64,000 nt of DNA from Streptomyces sp. CC0208 (GTDB taxonomy: Bacteria > Actinomycetota > Actinomycetes > Streptomycetales > Streptomycetaceae): NCBI RefSeq assembly GCF_003443735.1, contig NZ_CP031969.1:3162001-3226000 (forward strand), in the 5' to 3' direction. Shown piece by piece: positions 44,262-52,786 of this stretch (position 1 is the first letter of the stretch; every line of letters starts with the position of its first letter). Made by a program: the position numbers and the translations under genes. A model generated the notes under the pieces. The model saw nothing but the letters and a program-made list of their open reading frames with translations. It was not told the DNA's origin and did not search any database.

Positions 44262-45104
44262 TCACCCCACCCCTCGGCCCGAACTCGGCGCCGTGCCCAG
44301 CCACTTCGCGGCGGCCTCGGAGCGGCTCGTGCTGTGGAGCTTGGCGAAGATGCGGTTGATGTGGTTCTTGACCGTCTTCTCGCTGATGAAGCAGGCGGCG
44401 GCGATCTGCTGGTTGGTCATGCCGGATGCGATGAGGTCCATGATCTCCGCCTCCCTCGCGCTGAGTTGGAAACGCGACCTGTCCGAGGACGACTGTCCCA
44501 CAGATGGTTGCAGTTGCGAAAGCCCTTTGAGAGGGAATCGCTCTGCGGAGGCTGGGACATGGGGATTTTCATGTGCATTCGCATCGCGTAGGTGCGTCAG
44601 CAGGGCGCCCGCCGCGGTGGGGGTGAGGTGGGTGCGGCCCTGCACGGTGTCCCGTACCGCCGCGGCGAGCTGGTCGGCCGTGAACTCGCCGTGGACGAGG
44701 TAACCGTCGGCTCCCCTGCGCAGCGCTTCCTGGACGGTCTCCGGCTCTCCGCTGTACGTCAGCATCAGCACCGGGGCGATCGGCACCAGGTACGGGAGCG
44801 CCGAGAGCCCGTCCACGCCCGGCATCCGGACGTCCAGCAGGACCACGTCCGGACGGTGCCGGCTCGCGGCCTCGTACGCCTCCCGGCCGTCCGCGGCCTC
44901 CGCCACGACCGTGATGTCGGCGCGGCCCGAGAGGAGGGCGGTGAGGCCCGCTCGGACCACCGGGTTGTCGTCGGCGACGACGATCCGGACGGGTGTGGCC
45001 GGGGCCGGGGCCAAGGCCGTGGGGAACAGCGCGATCGGTGGAGTGGGGTGCTGGGGGGCGTCCGGCATGTCGCGGCCTCCTCTCGGGGTGGGGTGGCGGG
45101 TCAT
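44262..45104 (-). CDS. LuxR/NarL-type response regulator of the Tad cluster
   Basis: The 280-aa protein has a receiver domain (VVADDNPVVRAGL, DVVLLDVRMPGVDGLSALP with phospho-acceptor Asp) and a C-terminal LuxR-type HTH (LSAREAEIMDLIASGMTNQQIAAACFISEKTVKNHINRIFAKL). It starts at ATG 45104, overlapping the kinase stop by 4 bp. It sits inside the pilus operon, so pilus expression or a linked output is probably its target. Confidence 0.9.
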   Translation of the reverse strand: MTRHPTPRGGRDMPDAPQHPTPPIALFPTALAPAPATPVRIVVADDNPVVRAGLTALLSGRADITVVAEAADGREAYEAASRHRPDVVLLDVRMPGVDGLSALPYLVPIAPVLMLTYSGEPETVQEALRRGADGYLVHGEFTADQLAAAVRDTVQGRTHLTPTAAGALLTHLRDANAHENPHVPASAERFPLKGLSQLQPSVGQSSSDRSRFQLSAREAEIMDLIASGMTNQQIAAACFISEKTVKNHINRIFAKLHSTSRSEAAAKWLGTAPSSGRGVG

Positions 45105-46792
45105 CGGTCCGACTGCGGGGGTGACAGGGGCAGTTCGAGGAGTACTTCCGTGCCCTTCGCGTCCGCGCCCTCGCCGATGTGGATACGGGCGCCCACCGAC
45201 TCGGCGCGTTCCACCATGCCGACCAGGCCGAAGTGGCCGGAGCGGCGGAGTGCGTCGAGGGTGGTGTCCGGCGGGAGACCGCGGCCGTCGTCCCGGACGC
45301 TGATGCTGAGCAGGTCACGGTCGGGGTCGATGTCCGCCGTGACGTCGATGCGCGTGGCCTCGGCGTGACGGTGGGCGTTCTCCATCGCCTCCTCGGTGAT
45401 GGTGAGGAGTTGGCGGGCCACCGGGTGCGGGACGGCCAGTTCGGAGTGCGGGCTGTCGGGGGCGGCCCGGTAGGTGGTGGGGAGCGTGGTGCGGGCGCCG
45501 AAGTTCCTTGTGCGGGTGGCCAGTTCCCCTAGCACGTCCGTGGTGGGGGCCGGGTCCCGGCGCAGGTCGGTGAGGAGTTCCCGGGACTCGGTTGCCGCTC
45601 TGCGGGCCGCCCGGGCCACGAGTTCGGCCTGCTGCTTGAGCAGGGCCGGGTCCGGGGCGGGGGCTGCCGCCGAGGCCGCCAGACCCTCCGCCGCCAGGGC
45701 CACGCCGTGGAGGGTCTTCGCCACCGAGTCGTGCATCTCCCGTGCCAGTCGGGCTCGTTCCTCGCTGATCGCCTCCGTCACGGCCAGGCGGGCCTTCATC
45801 GCGGTCAGGGCCTGGGTCGCGGTGCCGAAGCGGAGCAGGAGGTTGCGCAGAGTGGAGCCGACCGCGCCCGTGATCACACAGAAGCCGGGGAGGAGAAGGA
45901 GGTCTGCGGGGGTGGTGTTCGGGTGCGGGAGGGCCGTCTGGGCCAGCAGGAGGATCAGGGACTGGAGGGACGCGAAGACCGCGGCGCCTCGCCAGCTGTA
46001 CGCGATGCCGGCCAGGAGCGGGGTGCAGACACTGACGTAGGCGAGCGTGGTGTGGGGTCCCGCGGAGATCAGGAGCAGGCTGGCGAAGAGGGTGTCCGCG
46101 GCCAGGAGGGTGGGGTGGCGCAGGAGGAGGGGGCCGAAGCGTTCCCAGTCCCTGAAGAGCGCGTACGAGGTGATGAAGGTGATGACGACCGCTGCGCCGA
46201 CCAGACGGGTGCCGAGGCCCGGGTTGGCGTTGAGGAGGGCGGCGGGGGCGGCCAGGGCGATCATCCCCAGGCGGAAGCCGAAGACCTGGCGGCACATGGC
46301 CTGGAGGGCGTTGACCTGGATGTCCAGGGCGGGTACGTCGGAGGTCACCCGGTCCCTGGCCGCACGGGTATCCGGCTCCGACGAGCCACGCACCCCATCC
46401 GCAACGAGTCCGGAGTCCAGGTCCCGGCCCGGGTCCGGGTCCGGGTCCGACGAGCCACACACCCGGCCCCCGGCCACCCGGGAGTCCGGTCCGGACGAAC
46501 CACGCACCCCATCCGCAACCAGTCCGGAGTCCTGGCCCGGCCCCGGGTCCGGACCCGGGTCCGACGAGCCACACACCCGGCCCCCGGCCGCCCCGGAGTC
46601 CGGTCCGGACGAACCACGCACCCCACCCCAGGCCGTACGCGTCTCCGGCTCCGACGAACCACACGCCCCGCCCCCGACCAGACCCGAACCCGGTTCCGGT
46701 GACCCTCGCCCGCCCGCACCCCCACCCCGCACCGCCACTGCCGCCACCGCCGCCGTCACCCGTGAGCGCCTGCGCGCATCCGTCATCGACAT
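45101..46792 (-). CDS. Histidine kinase with 114-bp-repeat N-terminal extension
   Basis: The 563-aa protein has a long low-complexity N-terminus (to about 145) made of 38-residue tandem repeats, a membrane block of about six segments (150-300) and a cytoplasmic HisKA_3/HATPase kinase (ERARLAREMHDSVAKTLHG with the phospho-His; NAHRHAEATRIDV N-box; DDGRGLPPDT). ATG 46792 is preceded by GGGGG and lies 11 bp after the TadC gene. It pairs with the overlapping response regulator; the signal is unknown. The repeat region is very GC-rich and unlike other kinases. Confidence 0.88.
   Translation of the reverse strand: MSMTDARRRSRVTAAVAAVAVRGGGAGGRGSPEPGSGLVGGGACGSSEPETRTAWGGVRGSSGPDSGAAGGRVCGSSDPGPDPGPGQDSGLVADGVRGSSGPDSRVAGGRVCGSSDPDPDPGRDLDSGLVADGVRGSSEPDTRAARDRVTSDVPALDIQVNALQAMCRQVFGFRLGMIALAAPAALLNANPGLGTRLVGAAVVITFITSYALFRDWERFGPLLLRHPTLLAADTLFASLLLISAGPHTTLAYVSVCTPLLAGIAYSWRGAAVFASLQSLILLLAQTALPHPNTTPADLLLLPGFCVITGAVGSTLRNLLLRFGTATQALTAMKARLAVTEAISEERARLAREMHDSVAKTLHGVALAAEGLAASAAAPAPDPALLKQQAELVARAARRAATESRELLTDLRRDPAPTTDVLGELATRTRNFGARTTLPTTYRAAPDSPHSELAVPHPVARQLLTITEEAMENAHRHAEATRIDVTADIDPDRDLLSISVRDDGRGLPPDTTLDALRRSGHFGLVGMVERAESVGARIHIGEGADAKGTEVLLELPLSPPQSDR
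46387..46700 (-). repeat. 114-bp tandem repeat in kinase gene
   Basis: CACGCACCCC recurs at 46387, 46501 and 46615, exactly 114 bp apart, and CACACACCCGG at 46456 and 46570; about 2.3 units plus flanking degenerate units. Each encodes a 38-residue block (V/A)(R/C)GSS(G/D/E)P... Only in-frame multiples of three keep the gene open. Confidence 0.9.
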
Positions 46793-46803
46793 CGCCCGGC
46801 CCC

Positions 46804-47694
46804 CTACTTCCCCGTGATCGTGCCGAAGTCGGTGCCCGAGCCCAGCAGCAGGCCCGCGGCCAGCAGAAGCATCGTGGCCGGGACCATGAAGGTGGTGATC
46901 ATCATCGTGGCCTTGGGAACCGCGCGGGCGGCCTTGCGGCGGGCGTTCTGGGCGTCCGTGCGGCGCATGTCCTTGGCCAGGGAGACCAGGGTGTCCACGA
47001 TGGGGGCGCCCAGTTCCTCGCCCTGCTGGAGCGCCGTCACGAACATCGCCACCTGTTCGGAGTCGTTGCGGCGGCGCAGCTCCGCGAAGGCCTGGCGGCG
47101 GCTCATGCCCAGGTCCATCTGGCGGAGGGTGATGCGCAGTTCGTCCGCCCAGGGGCCCTCGTACTTGGAGGCCACCCGGTCCAGTGCCTGGCGGAAGCCC
47201 AGGCCCGCGCTCACCACCACCGCGAGCACGTCCAGGAAGTCGGGGAGCGTGCGCTCGATGACGTCCTTCCTGACCCGGATCGCCGACCAGATGCCGACCT
47301 CCGTCCAGAACGCCCCGAAGGCCAGGAGCAACAACGCCACCAACACCTGCCCGCGCAGGAGGAAGACCAGGAAACCCAGGGTGCCGAGGAAGCCGTACAC
47401 CGCCCTGCGGGCCGCGTAGCGGTTGATGGTCAGGCCGCCCGGGTTGCCCGCGAGGTCGATCTTGCGGCGGTACTTGGCGACCTGCTTGGGGCCCATCAGA
47501 CGCAGGACGGTGGGGGCGTAGCGCATGCCCATGCGGTCGATCAGGGAGTCGACCGCGCCGGTGCGGGTCGATCCGACCTCCAGTGCCAGCACCAGGTCGC
47601 TCGGCAGTTTCGCCTCCGCCCGGTACATGCGGATGCCGGCGAAGACGCCCCACACGCTCACGGCCATCAACAGGGCCAGCCCGACAGCGATCAC
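46804..47694 (-). CDS. tadC: TadC-like type II/IV secretion membrane protein
   Basis: This 296-aa GspF-type protein has membrane segments near the N-terminus, mid-region (FLGTLGFLVFLLRGQVLVALLLLAFGAFWTEVG) and C-terminus, with the cytoplasmic motif LPDFLDVLAVVVSAGLGFRQALDRVASKYEGPWADELR typical of the TadB/TadC pair. It sits downstream of TadB and helps assemble the pilus at the inner membrane platform. Confidence 0.85.
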   Translation of the reverse strand: MIAVGLALLMAVSVWGVFAGIRMYRAEAKLPSDLVLALEVGSTRTGAVDSLIDRMGMRYAPTVLRLMGPKQVAKYRRKIDLAGNPGGLTINRYAARRAVYGFLGTLGFLVFLLRGQVLVALLLLAFGAFWTEVGIWSAIRVRKDVIERTLPDFLDVLAVVVSAGLGFRQALDRVASKYEGPWADELRITLRQMDLGMSRRQAFAELRRRNDSEQVAMFVTALQQGEELGAPIVDTLVSLAKDMRRTDAQNARRKAARAVPKATMMITTFMVPATMLLLAAGLLLGSGTDFGTITGK

Positions 47695-47707
47695 AGCCGT
47701 ACCCTCC

Positions 47708-48652
47708 TCAGACGTCGATCCGTGACATGCGGCGGATCAGTACGAAGCCCACCGTGTAGAGGGCGAACGCGATGATCACCGCCCCCTGGCCGAGCGGTGA
47801 GCCCGTCATCCGCTCCAGCGCGCCGTCCTTGACGCCGTTCATCAGGAACAGCGAGCCGATGCCCAGCACTGGAACGGCGTACGAGGTCATGTTCACCTGG
47901 GAGAGCTGGGTGCGGACCTCGCGCCGGGTCTCCTTGCGTTCCTCCAGCGTCTCGGTCAGGTTCCTGAGGGCGCTGACCACCTGGCCGCCCGCCCGGTTCG
48001 ACAGGACCAGGGTCGTCACCAGGACCACCAGTTCCCGGGACGGTAGCCGCTTCGCCATCTCGTCGAGGGCGTCCTCCATCGGTACGCCCACCGCCAACTG
48101 GTTGGCCACGTTGGCCAGTTCCTCACCGGCCGGGGCCTCCAGCTCCTCCGCCGCCATTCCGATCGCGGTGCGCAGGGCGAGGCCGGCGTGGGTGGCGTTG
48201 GCCAGGATGCGGGCCAGTTCCGGGAGTTGGTTGATGAACTTCTCGATGCGTTTCTGGCGTTGCCAGTTGAGGAACTGCACCGCCGCCCAGACGCCCGCGA
48301 GGCCGGCCAGCGGGCCGAAGAAGGGTGCCAGGGCCGCCTGGCCGATCAGCCACAGGCCTCCGACGAGCCCGATCATCGCCGCGAAGAACTCGCCCGGCGT
48401 CACGTCAAGGCCCGTCGCCGCCAGCCGCAGTTCCAGTTCCCGGCCGAGCCGGGTGCGGCGCAGCCTGCGGTCCAGGTCACGGAAGTGCCGCCGGCGGCCG
48501 GTGTACGGCACCTGGCCCGCGGCCGTCAGCCGGTCGACCAGGGCCGCCCGCTGCGCCCGTCCCCTGGCGTAGACGTGGACGCCCACGACGGCGAGGACGC
48601 ACGTCAGCAGGGTGGCGCCCACGGTGAGCTTGACTAGGGTCTGCAGGTCCAT
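47708..48652 (-). CDS. tadB: TadB-like platform protein
   Basis: The 314-aa GspF-family protein shows the membrane-anchor N-terminus, LARILANATHAGLALRTAIGMAAEELEAPAGEELANVANQLAVGVPMEDALDEMAKRLPSREL and a C-terminal membrane pair. It starts 11 bp after the CpaF gene and precedes tadC by 13 bp, so the order is cpaF-tadB-tadC as in Tad loci generally. Confidence 0.87.
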   Translation of the reverse strand: MDLQTLVKLTVGATLLTCVLAVVGVHVYARGRAQRAALVDRLTAAGQVPYTGRRRHFRDLDRRLRRTRLGRELELRLAATGLDVTPGEFFAAMIGLVGGLWLIGQAALAPFFGPLAGLAGVWAAVQFLNWQRQKRIEKFINQLPELARILANATHAGLALRTAIGMAAEELEAPAGEELANVANQLAVGVPMEDALDEMAKRLPSRELVVLVTTLVLSNRAGGQVVSALRNLTETLEERKETRREVRTQLSQVNMTSYAVPVLGIGSLFLMNGVKDGALERMTGSPLGQGAVIIAFALYTVGFVLIRRMSRIDV

Positions 48653-48663
48653 GGGAGGGGGTC

Positions 48664-50001
48664 CTACCTGGCTTCTCGGAGGGCCAACTGGGCCGCGGAC
48701 TGGGCCACCCCGAAGGCCTGGGGCGTGGGCTGGCTCGCCATGTAGAGGCGGTCGACAGTACGGCGCGGAAGCGGGAAGTACTCGAACCGGCCGTAGATCC
48801 GGCCGTCCGCCGCCATCGGCTGGGCGTTGAAGCGGGCCACGGTCGCCAGGCGGTACGGCTCGCTGCCGTTGCTCTCGAGCAGCGCGATCTCGGTGATCCG
48901 GCGGGCGCCGTCGGCGAACCGGGTGAGCTGGATGATCACGTCGACCGCGCTGTTGATCTGGTCGTGCAGCGCCTCGAAGGGGATCTCCACCTCCGACATG
49001 GAGGCCAGCGTCTTCAGCCGCATCAGCGCGTCCTCGGCGCTGTTGGCGTGGACCGTGGCGAGGGAGCCGTCGTGGCCCGTGGACATCGCCTGGAGCATGT
49101 CGAGGGACTCCCCGCCGCGGACCTCGCCGACCACGATCCGGTCGGGGCGCATGCGCAGCGAGTTGCGGACCAGGTCGCGGATGGTGACCCGGCCCTGGCC
49201 CTCCACGTTCGGCGGCCGCGCCTCAAGGCGGACCACGTGCCGTTGCTGGAGCTGGAGTTCGGCGGAGTCCTCGATGGTGATGATCCGGTCGCCCTCCGGG
49301 ATCAGCCCGGACAGCGCGTTGAGCAGGGTCGTCTTCCCGGTGCCCGTGGCGCCCGACACGATGATGTTGAAGCGCGCCTGCACCAGGCCGGCCAGCAGGT
49401 ACAGCATGTTCTCGTCGAGCGAGTCGAAACCGACCAGTTCCTGGAGCGTGTAGGAGCGCGGGAAGCGGCGGATCGTGAGGATCGCGCCGGTCAGGGAGAG
49501 CGGCGGGATGATGACGTTCACGCGCTCGCCGGACGGCAGGCGCGCGTCGACCATCGGGTTCGTCTCGTCGACCCGCCGGTTGACCGTGGAGACGATGCGC
49601 TCGATGGTCTGCATCAGCTGGTCGTGGGAGGGGAAGCGCAGCGGCAACTGCTCGACGCGGCCCGCGCGTTCGACGAAGATCGAGTCGGGGCCGTTGACCA
49701 TGATCTCGGTGATGGAGGCGTCTTCGAGCAGCGGTTCCAGGATGCCCAGGCCGAGCGCCTCGTCGACCACCCGCCGGATCAGCTGCGAGCGTTCGACGGT
49801 CGACAGAACCGGTCCCTCGCGGCTGATGATGTGCCCGAGCACCCGCTCAAGCCGGGCCCGGCGCTCGGCGGCCGCCAGCGAGCTCATCTCCGCGAGGTCG
49901 ATCTCCTCAAGGAGCTTGGCCCGGTACGAGGAGACCAGGTGGCCGTCCTCGCCCCGGCTGCCGTTCTCCTCGGGGGTGTTGATGCGGGACCGCAGACTCA
50001 T
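48664..50001 (-). CDS. cpaF: Tad secretion ATPase (CpaF/TadA)
   Basis: The 445-aa hexameric ATPase powers pilus assembly. Motifs: Walker A GATGTGKTTLL near residue 219, Asp box and Walker B in RNSLRMRPDRIVVGEVRGGESLDMLQAMSTGHDGSLATVHAN. N-terminal helical domain typical of CpaF (RRVVDEALGLGILEPLLED). It is preceded by the TadE pseudopilin genes. Confidence 0.93.
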   Translation of the reverse strand: MSLRSRINTPEENGSRGEDGHLVSSYRAKLLEEIDLAEMSSLAAAERRARLERVLGHIISREGPVLSTVERSQLIRRVVDEALGLGILEPLLEDASITEIMVNGPDSIFVERAGRVEQLPLRFPSHDQLMQTIERIVSTVNRRVDETNPMVDARLPSGERVNVIIPPLSLTGAILTIRRFPRSYTLQELVGFDSLDENMLYLLAGLVQARFNIIVSGATGTGKTTLLNALSGLIPEGDRIITIEDSAELQLQQRHVVRLEARPPNVEGQGRVTIRDLVRNSLRMRPDRIVVGEVRGGESLDMLQAMSTGHDGSLATVHANSAEDALMRLKTLASMSEVEIPFEALHDQINSAVDVIIQLTRFADGARRITEIALLESNGSEPYRLATVARFNAQPMAADGRIYGRFEYFPLPRRTVDRLYMASQPTPQAFGVAQSAAQLALREAR

Positions 50002-50014
50002 GGGGGTACCTCGT

Positions 50015-50374
50015 TCAGTGGTCGAGCGGCATGGTGGCGGTCTTGACGGCGGGGTCGAAGCTCCAGCCGGGGACGATCGACGGGATCTGGACGGTGGCCG
50101 TGACGGTGACCGAGTCGCCGCCCCCGCCCTCGGCGCAGTCGACGGACAGCCAGTCGCTGATCGCGTTCACGCAGCCGTCCTGCGCGCTCAGGTCGAGCGA
50201 GGCGGCCCGCGCCCCGGCCCTGGCCGCCGTGCCGGCCTGCTGGGCGGTGTAGGCGATGAGCCCGATCTGGACGCCGGCCATGGCGACGAGGATCAGGATC
50301 GGGATGAAGCCCAGGTATTCGAGGGCCACTTGGCCGCGGTCGCGGTGTGCTCGGCTCTTGCCTGAGTACGACAT
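50015..50374 (-). CDS. TadE-like pseudopilin
   Basis: This 119-aa protein has a prepilin-type N-terminus (DRGQVALEYLGFIPILILVAMAGVQIGLIAYTAQQAGTAARAGARAASLD) with cleavage after Gly and Glu at +5, then a short soluble domain (WLSVDCAEGGGGDSVTVTATVQIPSI) containing a disulfide-capable Cys pair. ATG 50374 lies one base after the previous stop. Confidence 0.85.
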   Translation of the reverse strand: MSYSGKSRAHRDRGQVALEYLGFIPILILVAMAGVQIGLIAYTAQQAGTAARAGARAASLDLSAQDGCVNAISDWLSVDCAEGGGGDSVTVTATVQIPSIVPGWSFDPAVKTATMPLDH

Positions 50375-50375
50375 C

Positions 50376-50756
50376 TCAGTCCCTGTCCTCCTCCACCGCG
50401 CCCGCGTGTCCGTCGACCTGGAAGGGGAAGGCGATCGAGCCCGGGAACAGCACGGGGACGTGGAGGTGGACATCGGCCGTGACGTAGCCGCCGCCGGTGC
50501 TGCAGCTGACCTGGCCGCTCCAGGCGCCGGGCAGCTTGTCCAGTCCCGCCTGTTCGCACGCGGCCTCCCGCTCCCCCGGCGCCGCCGCCGTCGCGGCCCG
50601 TACCGCCTCGTCCGCAGCATTCCCCGCGAGCGTGAAGGTGTACCCCAGCAGCACGAACTGCCACAGCAGCACCAGGGTCAGGATGATCAGCGGGGTCATC
50701 CCGAGGAACTCGATGGTGACCTGGCCCTCGTCGCGGCGGAGCAGCCGGGTGCTCAT
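50376..50756 (-). CDS. TadE-like pseudopilin (second)
   Basis: This 126-aa protein has the prepilin-like DEGQVTIEFLGMTPLIILTLVLLWQFVLLGYTFTLAGNAADEAVRAATAAAPG, cleavage after Gly with Glu at +5, and a Cys pair in the soluble part (ACEQAG, VSCSTGG). Pseudopilins probably cap or prime the fibre. Start ATG 50756 overlaps the CpaE stop by 4 bp. Confidence 0.85.
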   Translation of the reverse strand: MSTRLLRRDEGQVTIEFLGMTPLIILTLVLLWQFVLLGYTFTLAGNAADEAVRAATAAAPGEREAACEQAGLDKLPGAWSGQVSCSTGGGYVTADVHLHVPVLFPGSIAFPFQVDGHAGAVEEDRD

Positions 50757-52003
50757 CTGCCCAGCTCCTTGCGTCGCCGGAAGGCCAACGCCCCCCGTTC
50801 CCGCCCGCCGTTGCGATGGGAGTTCGCCTCTGTGCCCTTGACCAGGCCCAGTTCACCGGCGAGCGTCCACAGGGCTTGCTTGACCGTGCCCTTGGCGTCG
50901 AGTTCGTGGACGCGGCCCGCGTCCACCGCGCCCTGGAGCTCCTTGAAGTTCGCCGGGATCACGGTCGCCGCGACGCCGGTGCCGGTGATCTTCTGGATGA
51001 GCGGGGGCTGGATCTCCGTACCGCGGCTGTGGCGGTTGACGACGACGGTGGTCTCCTCGGCCTTGCGGACCTGGAGGCGGTCCCACATCCGCACGGCACG
51101 CTTGGCGCCGCGTACGGCGACCACGTCCGGCGTGGTGACCAGCAGGGCCGTGTCGGCCATCTCCACGACCGCCGCGCCGGCCCCGCTGAGCTGTGCCCCG
51201 CAGTCGACGACGACGACCTCGTAGCGGGAGCGCAGGGCGCTGACGATCTGGCGGGCGGCGCGCTCGGTGACCTCCTCGCCGCGTTCGCCCTCGCCGGGGG
51301 CGAGCAGCAGCGCGAGGCCGGTGTCGTGGGCGAAGACGGCGTCGGCGAGGACGCGCGGCGAGATGTCGGTGATGGTGGCGAGGTCGACGACCGAGCGGCG
51401 GAACTGGACGTCCAGATAGGAGGCGATGTCGCCGGTCTGGAGGTCCATGTCGAGCAGGGCGGTGGTGCGGCCGGAGGCCTGGGCGGCGAGGGCGAGCTGG
51501 ATGGCGGTGGTGGTGGCGCCGACGCCGCCCTTCGCCCCGCTGACGGTGACGACGGTGCCGCCGACGCCGGTGAAGACGTCGGTGGCGGCGCCCAGGTGCC
51601 GTCGTACGCCCGTGGACCACTGGGCGACCGCGTGCACCCGGGTGGCGAGCTCCTCGTAGCCGAGGGGGAGGGCGATGAGGCCGCGGGCGCCGTAGTCCAT
51701 GGCGGCCTGGAAGAGGCCGGGGCCGACGTCGGAGGTGACGAGGATGACGCCGACGGCCGGGAAGCGGAGGGCTACCTCTCGGATGAGCTCCAGGGCCGGG
51801 ACGGGACCGATGCGCTCATGGACGACGACGACCTCGGGCAGCTCGTCGATGGACTCGGACGCCAGGCGCGCGAGGGTGTCGATGAGCTGGGTGGAGTCGG
51901 TGACCGGGGCGACGGGCTCGGCGTCCGGGAGCTGGCTGAGCAGCGTGGTGAGAGAGCGCGCCGCGTCCGCGTCGCCGACTGCCGGGAGGATCCTCGTGGG
52001 CAT
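50753..52003 (-). CDS. cpaE: CpaE-like ATPase of Tad system
   Basis: The 416-aa protein combines an N-terminal receiver-like domain (about 1-130, no clear phospho-Asp consensus) and a ParA/MinD-type ATPase with deviant Walker A SGAKGGVGATTTAIQLA and LDMDLQTGDIASYL. CpaE localises pilus assembly in Caulobacter. C-terminal basic tail. It follows CpaB by 9 bp. Confidence 0.9.
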   Translation of the reverse strand: MPTRILPAVGDADAARSLTTLLSQLPDAEPVAPVTDSTQLIDTLARLASESIDELPEVVVVHERIGPVPALELIREVALRFPAVGVILVTSDVGPGLFQAAMDYGARGLIALPLGYEELATRVHAVAQWSTGVRRHLGAATDVFTGVGGTVVTVSGAKGGVGATTTAIQLALAAQASGRTTALLDMDLQTGDIASYLDVQFRRSVVDLATITDISPRVLADAVFAHDTGLALLLAPGEGERGEEVTERAARQIVSALRSRYEVVVVDCGAQLSGAGAAVVEMADTALLVTTPDVVAVRGAKRAVRMWDRLQVRKAEETTVVVNRHSRGTEIQPPLIQKITGTGVAATVIPANFKELQGAVDAGRVHELDAKGTVKQALWTLAGELGLVKGTEANSHRNGGRERGALAFRRRKELGR

Positions 52004-52012
52004 GACGGCCTC

Positions 52013-52720
52013 TCACTTGTCCTTCGCGAGTTCGTACGTGCGCTCCTGCTCGGGGACCGTGCCGGTCTCGCCGGGGGCGACCAGGGCGAGGCGGACGCGT
52101 TTGGCGAACGACTCGGCGTACGTGAGGCGCTGGGCGTCGAGGGCGGAGAGCGCGAACGTGATGGGGACGGCCTTGGACGCCTCGCGGGTGCGGTCGTCGG
52201 CGTCGGGCTGGAGCGCGGTGATCTGGCCGACGTCGAGCACCCGGGCATTGGTCACGATGATCTTCGACTGGTCGGGATCGTTCTCCCGCTGTCCCTCGAA
52301 GGTGGCGTAGACATTCACCGCGGAGCCCGGCGTGATCTTGCCGGCGACGCCGGTCGCCGCGTCGATCATGATGGCGACCTCCTGCTGCCCGGGCTGCAGC
52401 GCCGGCTGGTCGACGATCATGTCACTCTGCAGCAGGGAGCCCTTCTTGAGGGTTGTCACAGCGATCTTGTCGCGCAGGGCGGCCAGGTCGGTGACCGCGT
52501 TGGCGGACAGCCAGCGCTTGGGCATCTCCGTCTTCTCGAACTGCGCCGCGGTGAGCCGGGTGTAGGGCTCGATGTCCTTCTTGACCTCGTACGCCGTGAC
52601 CTCGGGGCCGACCTTGGACTTCACGTCGTCGATGACGGAGAGCACGCCGGCGAAGGCCGCGAGGGCGCCCAGGACCGACAGGAGCAGGAGTATCACGCCG
52701 CGGCGCTGACGGGAATTCAT
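52013..52720 (-). CDS. cpaB: CpaB/SAF-domain pilus protein
   Basis: This 235-aa protein has one N-terminal membrane segment (RGVILLLLSVLGALAAFAGVLSVI) and an SAF-type domain (VKKDIEPYTRLTAAQFEKTEMP; AALRDKIAVTTLKKGSLLQSDMI; AIMIDAATGVAGKITPGSAVNVYATFEG) typical of CpaB/FlgA-like Tad components outside the membrane. First gene of the assembly part after the zinc-ribbon protein. Confidence 0.87.
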   Translation of the reverse strand: MNSRQRRGVILLLLSVLGALAAFAGVLSVIDDVKSKVGPEVTAYEVKKDIEPYTRLTAAQFEKTEMPKRWLSANAVTDLAALRDKIAVTTLKKGSLLQSDMIVDQPALQPGQQEVAIMIDAATGVAGKITPGSAVNVYATFEGQRENDPDQSKIIVTNARVLDVGQITALQPDADDRTREASKAVPITFALSALDAQRLTYAESFAKRVRLALVAPGETGTVPEQERTYELAKDK

Positions 52721-52786
52721 GAACCGTACAACCTCGTTGGGGGGCTCGGTCGAGCGGAATCGGGGACGGGGGCGATCCGGTACGGC

